NCBI GenBank assembly: GCA_963556195.1
Contig: OY744546.1
Location: 69,610,704-69,674,703, forward strand
Length of the DNA: 64,000 nt
Direction of reading: 5' to 3'
Source: Sepiola atlantica
Lineage: Eukaryota > Mollusca > Cephalopoda > Sepiida > Sepiolidae
Shown: piece by piece, positions 54,565 through 64,000 of the stretch
Position numbering within the stretch: the first letter of the stretch is position 1
Layout of the letters: every line of letters starts with the position of its first letter
Translations under genes and position numbers: made by a program
Notes under the pieces: generated by a model
What the model was told of the DNA's origin: nothing
Database searches by the model: none
What the model saw: the letters and a program-made list of their open reading frames with translations, nothing else

Positions 54565-55153
54565 TTAGGTCGTTACAAAAATAATGGCCGCCTAAAGCGC
54601 TTGGTTTTAAAAGGTCATTTTAACACAGAATTTGTAGTTTATTTCTGGTAAATTTTAACATATAATAATTGATGTGTTCTCAATAATGATTTGTAACTTT
54701 TTTCAGTTAGAAAGTATTTTTGAAGCATAGAAGACCCTCAGTGATGAACATGCCAAAACATGAATTTCGCCTTCTTGTGCTGCATGAGTTAAAGCTTGGG
54801 CAGCACAATGCCTCCGAAACTTCTGCCAATATGAATAGAGCACGGGTAGATGGATCCACAAGCGATCAGAGAGTCCGAAGGTGGTTCCAGAAATTCCGTA
54901 GTGAAGATGAAGAAAGTAGAGGACGATCGTGTAATCTTAACATTGAACAATTGCATCCACATGTTGCACCCACATGTTGCACCCACATGTTGAGCAACAT
55001 CCACGTCAAAGTGTCAAAGAAATGTCTCAGACACTTGCTGTCAGCACTGCAATAGTTTCACATCGTTTACAGGTTTGGAAAGGTGAAAAAACTCGATAAA
55101 TGGGGTCCCCTCAATGAGCATGAAAATCGGCCATTATTTTTGTAACGACCTAA
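54565..55153 (+). mobile_element. Short mariner element keeping only the DNA-binding region
   Basis: Perfect-looking terminal inverted repeats (TTAGGTCGTTACAAAAATAA TGGCC at both ends) are flanked by TA (54563 and 55154). The frame from about 54744 reads MPKHEFRLLVLHELKLGQHN, SDQRVRRWFQKFRSEDEE; a later frame keeps MSQTLAVSTAIVSHRLQ and KGEKTR. These are the two helix-turn-helix parts of a mariner transposase of the branch with TTAGGT-type ends. The whole catalytic DDD domain is missing. At 589 bp it is a deletion derivative. Confidence 0.85.
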
Positions 55154-55529
55154 TATATTCTCTGAATACAAATATAGACACACCTCTTACCAAACAATTC
55201 ATGACGGTTTCTGCCGTTTATTTTTTAAACCGTTGTTTGTTTTTATTTCAAAGAAAACAATACAATTTGAACAATGTTACGCTTGTCGCATTTCATGAAC
55301 AGTTCAAAATGCTAATACTTTACAATTTGTCGATATCTTTTTTTGTTGTTGTCTCTTAGAATTGTCTTGGTTGTGTGAATGTCGCAAAAGACAAAGAACT
55401 TTCCAGCGAATGAAGTTCATTATCTGACATCTCCACTTTTTCCCGACTTCTCATTCCAGCATTCAGATCTTTTTTCTCTTAAAACATTATTGGATCTTTT
55501 CCGTTTACTGCCCACCACTAGCTACCCCT

Positions 55530-56250
55530 AATAAAGAATAATAAATAATAATTAATAAATGATACATAATAAAAAAATAAATAATAAATCAATAATAAAT
55601 AAAAAATAACAAATGATAATAAAAAAGTTTAATTTAAAAAAATAAAAAAATAAAAATAAAAATAAATAAATCATAATAAATAATAAATAAATAATAAATA
55701 ATAAAAATATATAAAATAAAAATAAAATAAAATAAAAAATATTAAAGAATAAATAATAATAAATAATAAATAATGAATAAATAAAAATAATAAATAAAAA
55801 ATAACAATAAATAATAATAAATAATAAATAAATAATAATAAATAATAAATAATAAATAATAAAACATAAATAATAAATAAATAATAAATAAAAAATAACA
55901 ATAAATAATAATAAATAATAAATAATAAATAATAAATAAAAAATAATAAATAATAATAAATAAATAAAAAAATAAATAATAAATAATAAATAATAATAAA
56001 TAATAAATAATAATAATAAATAATAAATAATAATAAAAAAATAAATAATAAATAATAATAAGTAATAAATAATAAAAAATATATAAAATAAAAATAGAAA
56101 AAAATGAAAATAAATATTAAATAATAAATAATAAATAATAAAAGATATATAAAATAAAAAAATATGAAAATAAATATCAAATAATAAATAATAATAAATA
56201 AATAAATAATAATAAATGATAATAAATAAATATGTAATAAATAATAAATA
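55530..56250. repeat. AT-only TAA/AATAAATA-rich tract (left palindrome arm)
   Basis: About 700 bp of TAAATAA and AATAAT variants. Mirrored at 60158-60872. Long open frames here (F, Y and I only) are by-products. Confidence 0.95.
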
Positions 56251-56254
56251 ACCC

Positions 56255-56440
56255 CTCTAAAACAAAAAAGGAGGAGGCAATGCTTCGGAGGATTGTTTCA
56301 TGAAAATATACTGCACTACCACCCCCTAAAAAAGGAGATCATGCCTGGGAAAATGGTATCATTACAAAAGAACACATACTTAATTTCCCTCTCCCCAAGG
56401 AGGAGGTACTGCCTTGAAGGATGGTAGAGATTATGAACGA
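56255..56440 (-). repeat. U2-like tandem unit relics in palindrome (left), mirrored at 59970-60155
   Basis: Contains GGAGGCAATGCTTCGGAGGA and GGAGATCATGCCTGGGAAAA TGGTATCAT, reverse complements of the 38.3-kb unit (TGATACCAT.CTCCCAGGCAT). Decayed. Confidence 0.5.
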
Positions 56441-56459
56441 ACATAAAAAAGTTACAAGC

Positions 56460-57580
56460 GCGTATAAGCTACTCTCTTTCTTTCTCCGTTCGTTTATCTT
56501 ACTCTTTCCTTTTTATTTCTTCCATTCTGTGTCAAGTGGAACTGGGATACAGTCAAATCAATAGGTTCGTGCTACGCCCGCCCCCCAAATAAAAAAGCAA
56601 TATCACTTCGCATAAAGGTGTTAACTCCACAATTGTATACCAATGTAAACGATCTACGTTCGTTTGTATCAAATTTCTATTTCCTGACGTCATGACGAAC
56701 GAACCAGCAGATACTATGGGAAATATCACGTGGTGGGCATTAAACGAAAAAGAACCAATTTATTTTAATATTTTTATTTTCAAACTCTTTTGTTTTACAA
56801 TTTTTTAAAATTTTTTATTGCTAACGTCTTTTTTTAAAAACAATGAATACAAAACAAGAGAAAAATATATCGCATCAACGCAAACAATATAAAAAAAGAC
56901 TAACAATAACATTGTAAACGATAACCAGCCGAAATACCCACCTACAAAGGGGTGAAAAACTTTAAAAAACGTACCTTAAAATAACATCGCTCACATATCT
57001 TTACATAGTTGAAATAAACTGTAGTTAAAGGAAACAGCAAAGACAATCCAAATGAAACACACAAAAGTCAAAGCAGAGGCAGGCATGATCGATATTTCGC
57101 GTTAAACGTTATTAAGGCTTTTTCAAGATACATGACTTCCTTGTGTTCGACCTTCAGGCGAGAATCACTCCCCTTTTTCCTTTTTTCTCCCACTTAGATC
57201 CCACTTCGATTTAGAGATTGACCTGCGTGTTTTCGATTCTAAGTAAACCGGAAAACAGTTGACAGTCTATTATTTAGAGAGTCTTACTAACCGTTTCTTT
57301 TTTGTTCTCGAACTTACAATACATTTGTATTTATGAAAATATTTTTATGAAAAAATAAAATGTTAAAATTTCAACGAAATGTGTGGGTCTTTTAAGTAGG
57401 ATTGCCTATAAAGTAAATGTGGTATTGTGGTGACTGAGATGATTCTAACCAAGAGTAGGATAGTCATTTTTATCATTTTAGACCAAGGATAACCAATGAC
57501 CCCCATTTCTCCACGCTTTTGATGGCCTTATGCCTAATTTGTTCTAAATCTAACTATTGATATTTTTTTGCAAATAAATA
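56460..57580. other. Unique-looking sequence in palindrome arm, no gene
   Basis: No motif-bearing frame. Mirrored at 58830-59950. Confidence 0.5.
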
Positions 57581-57587
57581 ATTAAAA

Positions 57588-57757
57588 AGTATAGTATCTG
57601 TTTTGTCCTCTGTCAGTGAGGGTAGGGTCATTCTAGACTGAAGTAATTTTTTCAATTTTATCTCAATCCAAAAGTCCCCTTTTAGTGAGTTGGATTTTTT
57701 CCACATTAACAACTGACCTTGTGTCTAACTCCCCTTTCGTGGGGAGGCAAATAAATA
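57588..57757 (+). mobile_element. U2-headed SINE family B, copy 3
   Basis: GTATAGTATCTGTTTTGTCC, TCTGTCAGTGAGGG, CTCAATCCAAAAGTCC, TGGATTTTTTCCACATTAAC and the tail GACCTTGTGTCTAACTCCCC then GTGGGGAGGCAAATAAATA. The stem CTCCCC/GGGGAG lies in the tail. Confidence 0.7.
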
Positions 57758-57937
57758 GGAACTTCCTTGTTTTCTATTTGGATCGTTTTCTCTTCATTCT
57801 TTATTTCCATTTATGTCATCCACTCAATATATCCCACACATAGCCCTTATCCTCGAGCGGCTTTTGGTCTTGATAAATTGTGACTCATTATTAAAACAAT
57901 GTCATTCTCAAGCTTTACTTAGACAAGTGTAAACCAT

Positions 57938-57939
57938 TA

Positions 57940-57982
<43 letters not shown>

Positions 57983-57989
57983 GATTGTT

Positions 57990-58067
<78 letters not shown>

Positions 58068-58155
58068 GTTTTTATAATAATAATAATAATTATTATTAAT
58101 ATTATTATAATTATTATAATTATTTTCATTATTATTATTATTATTATTATTGTTA

Positions 58156-58254
<99 letters not shown>

Positions 58255-58342
58255 TAACAATAATAATAATAATAATAATAATGAAAATAATTATAATAAT
58301 TATAATAATATTAATAATAATTATTATTATTATTATAAAAAC

Positions 58343-58420
<78 letters not shown>

Positions 58421-58427
58421 AACAATC

Positions 58428-58470
<43 letters not shown>

Positions 58471-58472
58471 TA
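57938..58472. repeat. (TTA)n/(TAA)n tract at the palindrome centre
   Basis: TTA-rich left half, TAA-rich right half, with matching interruptions (TGTTATTGTT versus AACAATAACA). Confidence 0.97.
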
Positions 58473-58652
58473 ATGGTTTACACTTGTCTAAGTAAAGCTT
58501 GAGAATGACATTGTTTTAATAATGAGTCACAATTTATCAAGACCAAAAGCCGCTCGAGGATAAGGGCTATGTGTGGGATATATTGAGTGGATGACATAAA
58601 TGGAAATAAAGAATGAAGAGAAAACGATCCAAATAGAAAACAAGGAAGTTCC

Positions 58653-58822
58653 TATTTATTTGCCTCCCCACGAAAGGGGAGTTAGACACAAGGTCAGTTG
58701 TTAATGTGGAAAAAATCCAACTCACTAAAAGGGGACTTTTGGATTGAGATAAAATTGAAAAAATTACTTCAGTCTAGAATGACCCTACCCTCACTGACAG
58801 AGGACAAAACAGATACTATACT
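58653..58822 (-). mobile_element. U2-headed SINE family B, mirrored copy in right arm
   Basis: Exact mirror of 57588-57757; not an independent insertion. Confidence 0.75.
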
Positions 58823-60887
58823 TTTTAATTATTTATTTGCAAAAAAATATCAATAGTTAGATTTAGAACAAATTAGGCATAAGGCCATCAAAAGCGTGGA
58901 GAAATGGGGGTCATTGGTTATCCTTGGTCTAAAATGATAAAAATGACTATCCTACTCTTGGTTAGAATCATCTCAGTCACCACAATACCACATTTACTTT
59001 ATAGGCAATCCTACTTAAAAGACCCACACATTTCGTTGAAATTTTAACATTTTATTTTTTCATAAAAATATTTTCATAAATACAAATGTATTGTAAGTTC
59101 GAGAACAAAAAAGAAACGGTTAGTAAGACTCTCTAAATAATAGACTGTCAACTGTTTTCCGGTTTACTTAGAATCGAAAACACGCAGGTCAATCTCTAAA
59201 TCGAAGTGGGATCTAAGTGGGAGAAAAAAGGAAAAAGGGGAGTGATTCTCGCCTGAAGGTCGAACACAAGGAAGTCATGTATCTTGAAAAAGCCTTAATA
59301 ACGTTTAACGCGAAATATCGATCATGCCTGCCTCTGCTTTGACTTTTGTGTGTTTCATTTGGATTGTCTTTGCTGTTTCCTTTAACTACAGTTTATTTCA
59401 ACTATGTAAAGATATGTGAGCGATGTTATTTTAAGGTACGTTTTTTAAAGTTTTTCACCCCTTTGTAGGTGGGTATTTCGGCTGGTTATCGTTTACAATG
59501 TTATTGTTAGTCTTTTTTTATATTGTTTGCGTTGATGCGATATATTTTTCTCTTGTTTTGTATTCATTGTTTTTAAAAAAAGACGTTAGCAATAAAAAAT
59601 TTTAAAAAATTGTAAAACAAAAGAGTTTGAAAATAAAAATATTAAAATAAATTGGTTCTTTTTCGTTTAATGCCCACCACGTGATATTTCCCATAGTATC
59701 TGCTGGTTCGTTCGTCATGACGTCAGGAAATAGAAATTTGATACAAACGAACGTAGATCGTTTACATTGGTATACAATTGTGGAGTTAACACCTTTATGC
59801 GAAGTGATATTGCTTTTTTATTTGGGGGGCGGGCGTAGCACGAACCTATTGATTTGACTGTATCCCAGTTCCACTTGACACAGAATGGAAGAAATAAAAA
59901 GGAAAGAGTAAGATAAACGAACGGAGAAAGAAAGAGAGTAGCTTATACGCGCTTGTAACTTTTTTATGTTCGTTCATAATCTCTACCATCCTTCAAGGCA
60001 GTACCTCCTCCTTGGGGAGAGGGAAATTAAGTATGTGTTCTTTTGTAATGATACCATTTTCCCAGGCATGATCTCCTTTTTTAGGGGGTGGTAGTGCAGT
60101 ATATTTTCATGAAACAATCCTCCGAAGCATTGCCTCCTCCTTTTTTGTTTTAGAGGGGTTATTTATTATTTATTACATATTTATTTATTATCATTTATTA
60201 TTATTTATTTATTTATTATTATTTATTATTTGATATTTATTTTCATATTTTTTTATTTTATATATCTTTTATTATTTATTATTTATTATTTAATATTTAT
60301 TTTCATTTTTTTCTATTTTATTTTATATATTTTTTATTATTTATTACTTATTATTATTTATTATTTATTTTTTTATTATTATTTATTATTTATTATTATT
60401 ATTTATTATTTATTATTATTTATTATTTATTATTTATTTTTTTATTTATTTATTATTATTTATTATTTTTTATTTATTATTTATTATTTATTATTTATTA
60501 TTATTTATTGTTATTTTTTATTTATTATTTATTTATTATTTATGTTTTATTATTTATTATTTATTATTTATTATTATTTATTTATTATTTATTATTATTT
60601 ATTGTTATTTTTTATTTATTATTTTTATTTATTCATTATTTATTATTTATTATTATTTATTCTTTAATATTTTTATTTTATTTTATTTTTATTTTATATA
60701 TTTTTATTATTTATTATTTATTTATTATTTATTATGATTTATTTATTTTTATTTTTATTTTTTTATTTTTTAAATTAACTTTTTTATTATCATTTGTTAT
60801 TTTTTATTTATTATTGATTTATTATTTATTTTTTTATTATGTATCATTTATTAATTATTATTTATTATTCTTTATTAGGGGTAGCTA

Positions 60888-61100
60888 GTGGTGGGCAGTA
60901 AACGGAAAAGATCCAATAATGTTTTAGAGAAAAAAGATCTGAATGCTGGAATGAGAAGTCGGGAAAAGTGGAGATGTCAGATAATGAACTTCATTCGCTG
61001 GAAAGTTCTTTGTCTTTTGCGACATTCACACAACCAAGACAATTCTAAGAGACAACAACAAAAAAAGATATCGACAAATTGTAAAGTATTAGCATTTTGA
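60888..61100 (+). other. 70-codon frame in right palindrome arm
   Basis: Starts MVGSKRKRSNNVLEKKDLNA; basic, with no known motif. The mirrored sequence lies at 55306-55518. Probably chance. Confidence 0.15.
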
Positions 61101-61300
61101 ACTGTTCATGAAATGCGACAAGCGTAACATTGTTCAAATTGTATTGTTTTCTTTGAAATAAAAACAAACAACGGTTTAAAAATAAACGGCAGAAACCGTC
61201 ATGAATTGTTGGTAAGAGGTGTGTCTATATTTGTATTCAGAGAATATATTAGGTCGTTACAAAAATAATGGCCGATTTTCATGCTCATTTGAGGGGGACC

Positions 61301-61500
61301 NNNNNNNNNNNNNNNNNNNNNNNNNNNNNNNNNNNNNNNNNNNNNNNNNNNNNNNNNNNNNNNNNNNNNNNNNNNNNNNNNNNNNNNNNNNNNNNNNNNN
61401 NNNNNNNNNNNNNNNNNNNNNNNNNNNNNNNNNNNNNNNNNNNNNNNNNNNNNNNNNNNNNNNNNNNNNNNNNNNNNNNNNNNNNNNNNNNNNNNNNNNN
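61301..61500. other. Assembly gap (200 N)
   Basis: Exactly 200 N bases, a typical fixed-size scaffold gap, so the true distance is unknown. Confidence 0.99.
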
Positions 61501-61680
61501 ATAATAATAATAATTATTATTATTATTATTATTATAATTATTTTTATTATTATTATTATTATTGTTATTATTATACTTATTATTATAATTATTATAATTA
61601 TAATAATAATAATAATTATTATTATTATTATAATTATTATAATAATTATTATTATTATTATCATTATTATTATGAATATA

Positions 61681-61730
<50 letters not shown>

Positions 61731-61737
61731 GAATATA

Positions 61738-61796
<59 letters not shown>
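61501..61796. repeat. (ATT)n/(AAT)n microsatellite after the gap
   Basis: Pure trinucleotide repeat starting at the first base of the next contig, a likely reason for the assembly break. Confidence 0.97.
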
Positions 61797-61911
61797 TTTG
61801 TGCCAGTTTGTGACCGAAATTATGTTATATTTTTCAAACATAAGCTTTGGTAAAATATCCTTTTTATATTTAATCACTGTAATTAATTACTCTTAATATC
61901 AACACAACTAT

Positions 61912-61913
<2 letters not shown>

Positions 61914-61971
<58 letters not shown>
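61914..61971. repeat. (TA)n microsatellite
   Basis: Alternating TA, 58 bp. Confidence 0.97.
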
Positions 61972-61973
<2 letters not shown>

Positions 61974-62445
61974 AAATAGAATAATAAAATTACAAATAAA
62001 TAACACCAAACACTAAATAAACTGCTTAAAAATAGTTATGCAAATTAGGCATACAAATAGGTGCGTCTTTGGTTTCTACTATATATACAGTATTTCAGAA
62101 TACTCTATTGTATTATTGATTTCAATAACAGTGATATAGTAATATAGATGTGATAAATGAAAAACAATGAAAACTTTCGCATTTATTTATTTCGATTTAG
62201 TTCAGAATTTTTATGATTTTACAATAGCACCTCGCCTTGAATGCTCGAATTCTCCCCTCTAAATCTGTGTTTTGCGTCCATGCTTCACATCTATATAGGA
62301 ATATGATAATTACAAAATTCATAGCACTCTTTCGGATGAGCCCCTTTAAGAGAAATAATATAAATTGTCTAATTTAAGCTAAATGCGAAGTTCCTGTCTA
62401 TATGAGGATTTATTTCTCGGTGTGTCGTGTAGGTGTTGAAGTTGC

Positions 62446-62620
62446 CGTGTGGCCGTTTGGTTAGAGCGCTGATATTTGGCGTTAAAAGTGACTAGTGCCC
62501 GCAGTTCGACTCGTGCGACCGGCTGAACAGTTACCTTCCACACTGATGATTCCATAAAGATGAAACATATACGTATGTGGATAATAATTAAAAAAATTTT
62601 TATTATTAATTAATTATATA
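62446..62620 (+). mobile_element. SINE with tRNA-like head and hammerhead motif (family A-HH), copy 2
   Basis: Head GTGGCCGTTTGGTTAGAGCG and GCAGTTCGACTCGTGCGACC (A and B boxes at tRNA spacing). Then CACACTGATGATTCCATAAA, the hammerhead-like segment, and an AT tail GATAATAATTAAAAAAATTT. The 3' half aligns with the copy at 15097. Confidence 0.7.
62531..62590 (+). ncRNA. Hammerhead-like motif, family A copy 2
   Basis: CCACA (stem I), CTGATGA, a short weak stem II (ATT.../GAT), GAA, ACATATACGT (stem III), A (GUA cleavage site), TGTGG pairing with CCACA. The core is intact. Versus copy 1, stem I has U-A pairs replaced by C-G with pairing kept. Confidence 0.5.
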
Positions 62621-63139
62621 TAGAAATATAGATTGCGCTAGTGTTCGAGTCAGTTTAACATTTGATGAAAGAGAGATTTGCTTGACATGACTAGTTTTAG
62701 TCCCGTTAGTTCCGCTGTTGACTATTTTTTGGCTAAAAAAACCGTGTGTGAGCACGGATATGCTGCGTGGTTGACGTGATAGAAGGCAGGAAACGAAAGA
62801 AGGAGATTGTCATCACGCCGATGTCGAGTTGATATATGTTCTGTTCTTCCGTAGGTAAATAACCTAGCCGACTGATTGGCCAACACTTGACCAAATTCAG
62901 CTCAACATAACAACTCTATTCACACAGAAAGTAGTTCGTTACTGCTACAGTATTTCCGGCTTTAATCAATGCTCAGATATCAGAGATACCAGGTGTTTAA
63001 ATTTCTCTACAGTTTCTATTTTCTCTCCATAACTTAGTGTTACATTAGGGGCTGATTTCGGAGCGTTGCTGACCATTAACTTTTCATCTACACTCGGTAA
63101 ACGAATGCAATTACCGGTACCATTTAAGACGATGTTCTT

Positions 63140-63630
63140 TTTAATTTTGCTTACAAATTGTTAAATTCTACACTCATATATGCATTCAATGCCCTCACAT
63201 TGGTTTTCCATGCGTGCATAGAAGAGAGCGATGGCGACAGCGGTGATGTGTATAACATTAATGGTAAATTAATGTATGTGTTTCTTTTATGTATAAGCCG
63301 TGGGTCATTGAAATAGCAGGAGGGTCTCTGGTGTCACAATGTCGACAAAGACTGCGTGTGTATATGTTCGTATGAGTGCGTGTGTGATTAAGATTTCATT
63401 CTAATGTTTATTTTAGCAAGAGCAGCGTGGTTTAGCGCAAAATGTGAATTTTATTTGATTTTGTATCAGTTTCCACTAATAAATTGTACAGACCACACGT
63501 TTTTTTTTCATCTTCATCCCTTCACCTGATTTAAAGACCGTGTTTGCTTCGATACTAACGATTGAAATATTACAGCAACTGGGACAAGCAACGTTTCCAG
63601 TACTTTAACACAAACATAAAGCTAAACATC
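63140..63630. other. No recognisable feature
   Basis: Non-repetitive; no supported frame. Confidence 0.45.
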
Positions 63631-63640
63631 CTTCATTACT

Positions 63641-63711
<71 letters not shown>

Positions 63712-63924
63712 TATGATAATAATATAATAATAATAATAATAATAATAATTAAATAATAATAATAATGATAATACTAATTAAAAATAATAATAATAATAAA
63801 AATAATGATAATAATGATGAAATAATAATAATAATGATAATAATAGTTATAATAATAATGATATTAAAATAATAATAATAAAAAAAAAAAAAAATAATAA
63901 TAATAATAAAATAATGATTATTAA

Positions 63925-64000
<76 letters not shown>
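63641..64000. repeat. (AAT)n tract running off the window
   Basis: AAT repeats with GAT and AAAT interruptions, reaching the last base of the window. Confidence 0.97.

Larger units (their letters stand above)
55104..61300. repeat. Near-perfect palindrome: 3.1-kb inverted arms with 21-bp loop
   Basis: Left arm 55104-58194 and right arm 58216-61300 are reverse complements around a (TTA)7 loop at 58195-58215. Paired positions add to 116410 from the centre out to at least 56180/60230. They drift by a few bases farther out through one-base length changes in A/T runs (for example AAAATAAAAATAG versus AAAATAAAATAG) and a G-run. Even unique sequence in the arms (57000-57900 versus 58510-59400) shows no difference that I could see. 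The right arm ends inside a partial copy of the mariner at 61257-61300, exactly at the N gap. Confidence 0.95.
62220..63130 (-). pseudogene. LINE RT C-terminal relic, interrupted by a SINE
   Basis: The minus-strand segment at 63130-62965 keeps DEKLMVSNAPKSAPNVTLSY then EKIETVEKFKHLVSLISEH, resembling the G-E-x-I-E-x-V-x-x-F-K-Y-L-G-S-x-I block. The segment at 62345-62225 keeps LKGLIRKSAMNFVIIIFLYR CEAWTQNTDLEGRIRAFKARCY, resembling (L)-Y-G-(C/S)-E-(T/A)-W-T-L-x-x-x-L-x-x-R-I-x-A-F-x-x-(R/K)-C-(L/Y). Both are post-RT regions of non-LTR elements in the right order. The tRNA-headed SINE lies between. Confidence 0.6.

Noticed and set aside
55671..56180. 169-codon F/I/Y/L frame and its mirror at 60230-60888
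   Set aside because: AT-only repeat; resembles a membrane protein only by composition.
57908..58502. Two identical 173-codon poly-Ile frames on opposite strands
   Set aside because: Pure TTA/TAA repeat read in both directions at the palindrome centre.

Overview
This is an AT-rich, intron-scale stretch of animal (metazoan) nuclear DNA. No host protein-coding gene, rRNA operon or functional tRNA gene could be supported. Almost every recognisable sequence is a decayed mobile element or a simple repeat. The mix is typical of a repeat-rich invertebrate: Jockey-like LINEs, Penelope-like reverse transcriptase, mariner/Tc1 relics, Helitron-like ends, SINEs with snRNA, 5S and tRNA heads, and long (TA)n, (CT)n and (AAT)n tracts. 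A mollusc or other lophotrochozoan is plausible, but the sequence alone does not prove it.

Layout. 1-4 kb: Helitron-like/tRNA-like composite, foldbacks and short tandem arrays. 4-16 kb: LINE 3' fragments, U2-headed SINEs, a Tc1/mariner relic, and two inverted pairs of a Penelope-type repeat. 16-30 kb: a 15-bp coding-phase minisatellite, a deleted mariner, second copies of the 0-1.4 kb repeats, foldback elements, a tandem SINE pair and a Merlin-like transposase scrap. 31.3-37.4 kb: a 6.1-kb minisatellite of two alternating ~20-bp units. 37-46 kb: U2-like tandem units, LINE tails, a telomere-motif array and two Jockey-like copies, one with a U2 SINE inside it. 47-52 kb: repeated long-terminal-repeat-like units and a Penelope-like RT relic. 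52-55 kb: LINE relics and a short mariner. 55.1-61.3 kb: a near-perfect 3.1-kb-armed palindrome that ends at a 200-N gap. 61.5-64 kb: simple repeats, a LINE relic and a SINE.

Most interesting signals. (1) At least fifteen hammerhead-ribozyme-like motifs in six unrelated-looking repeat families. In three families the predicted stems are kept by compensatory base changes between copies. (2) SINEs whose 5' end is the start of U2 snRNA. A second U2-headed family and a tRNA-headed family carry the same 3' tail. (3) The palindrome abutting the gap, which may be an assembly fold-back. All calls come from reading the sequence; no alignments, folding energies or database searches were run.
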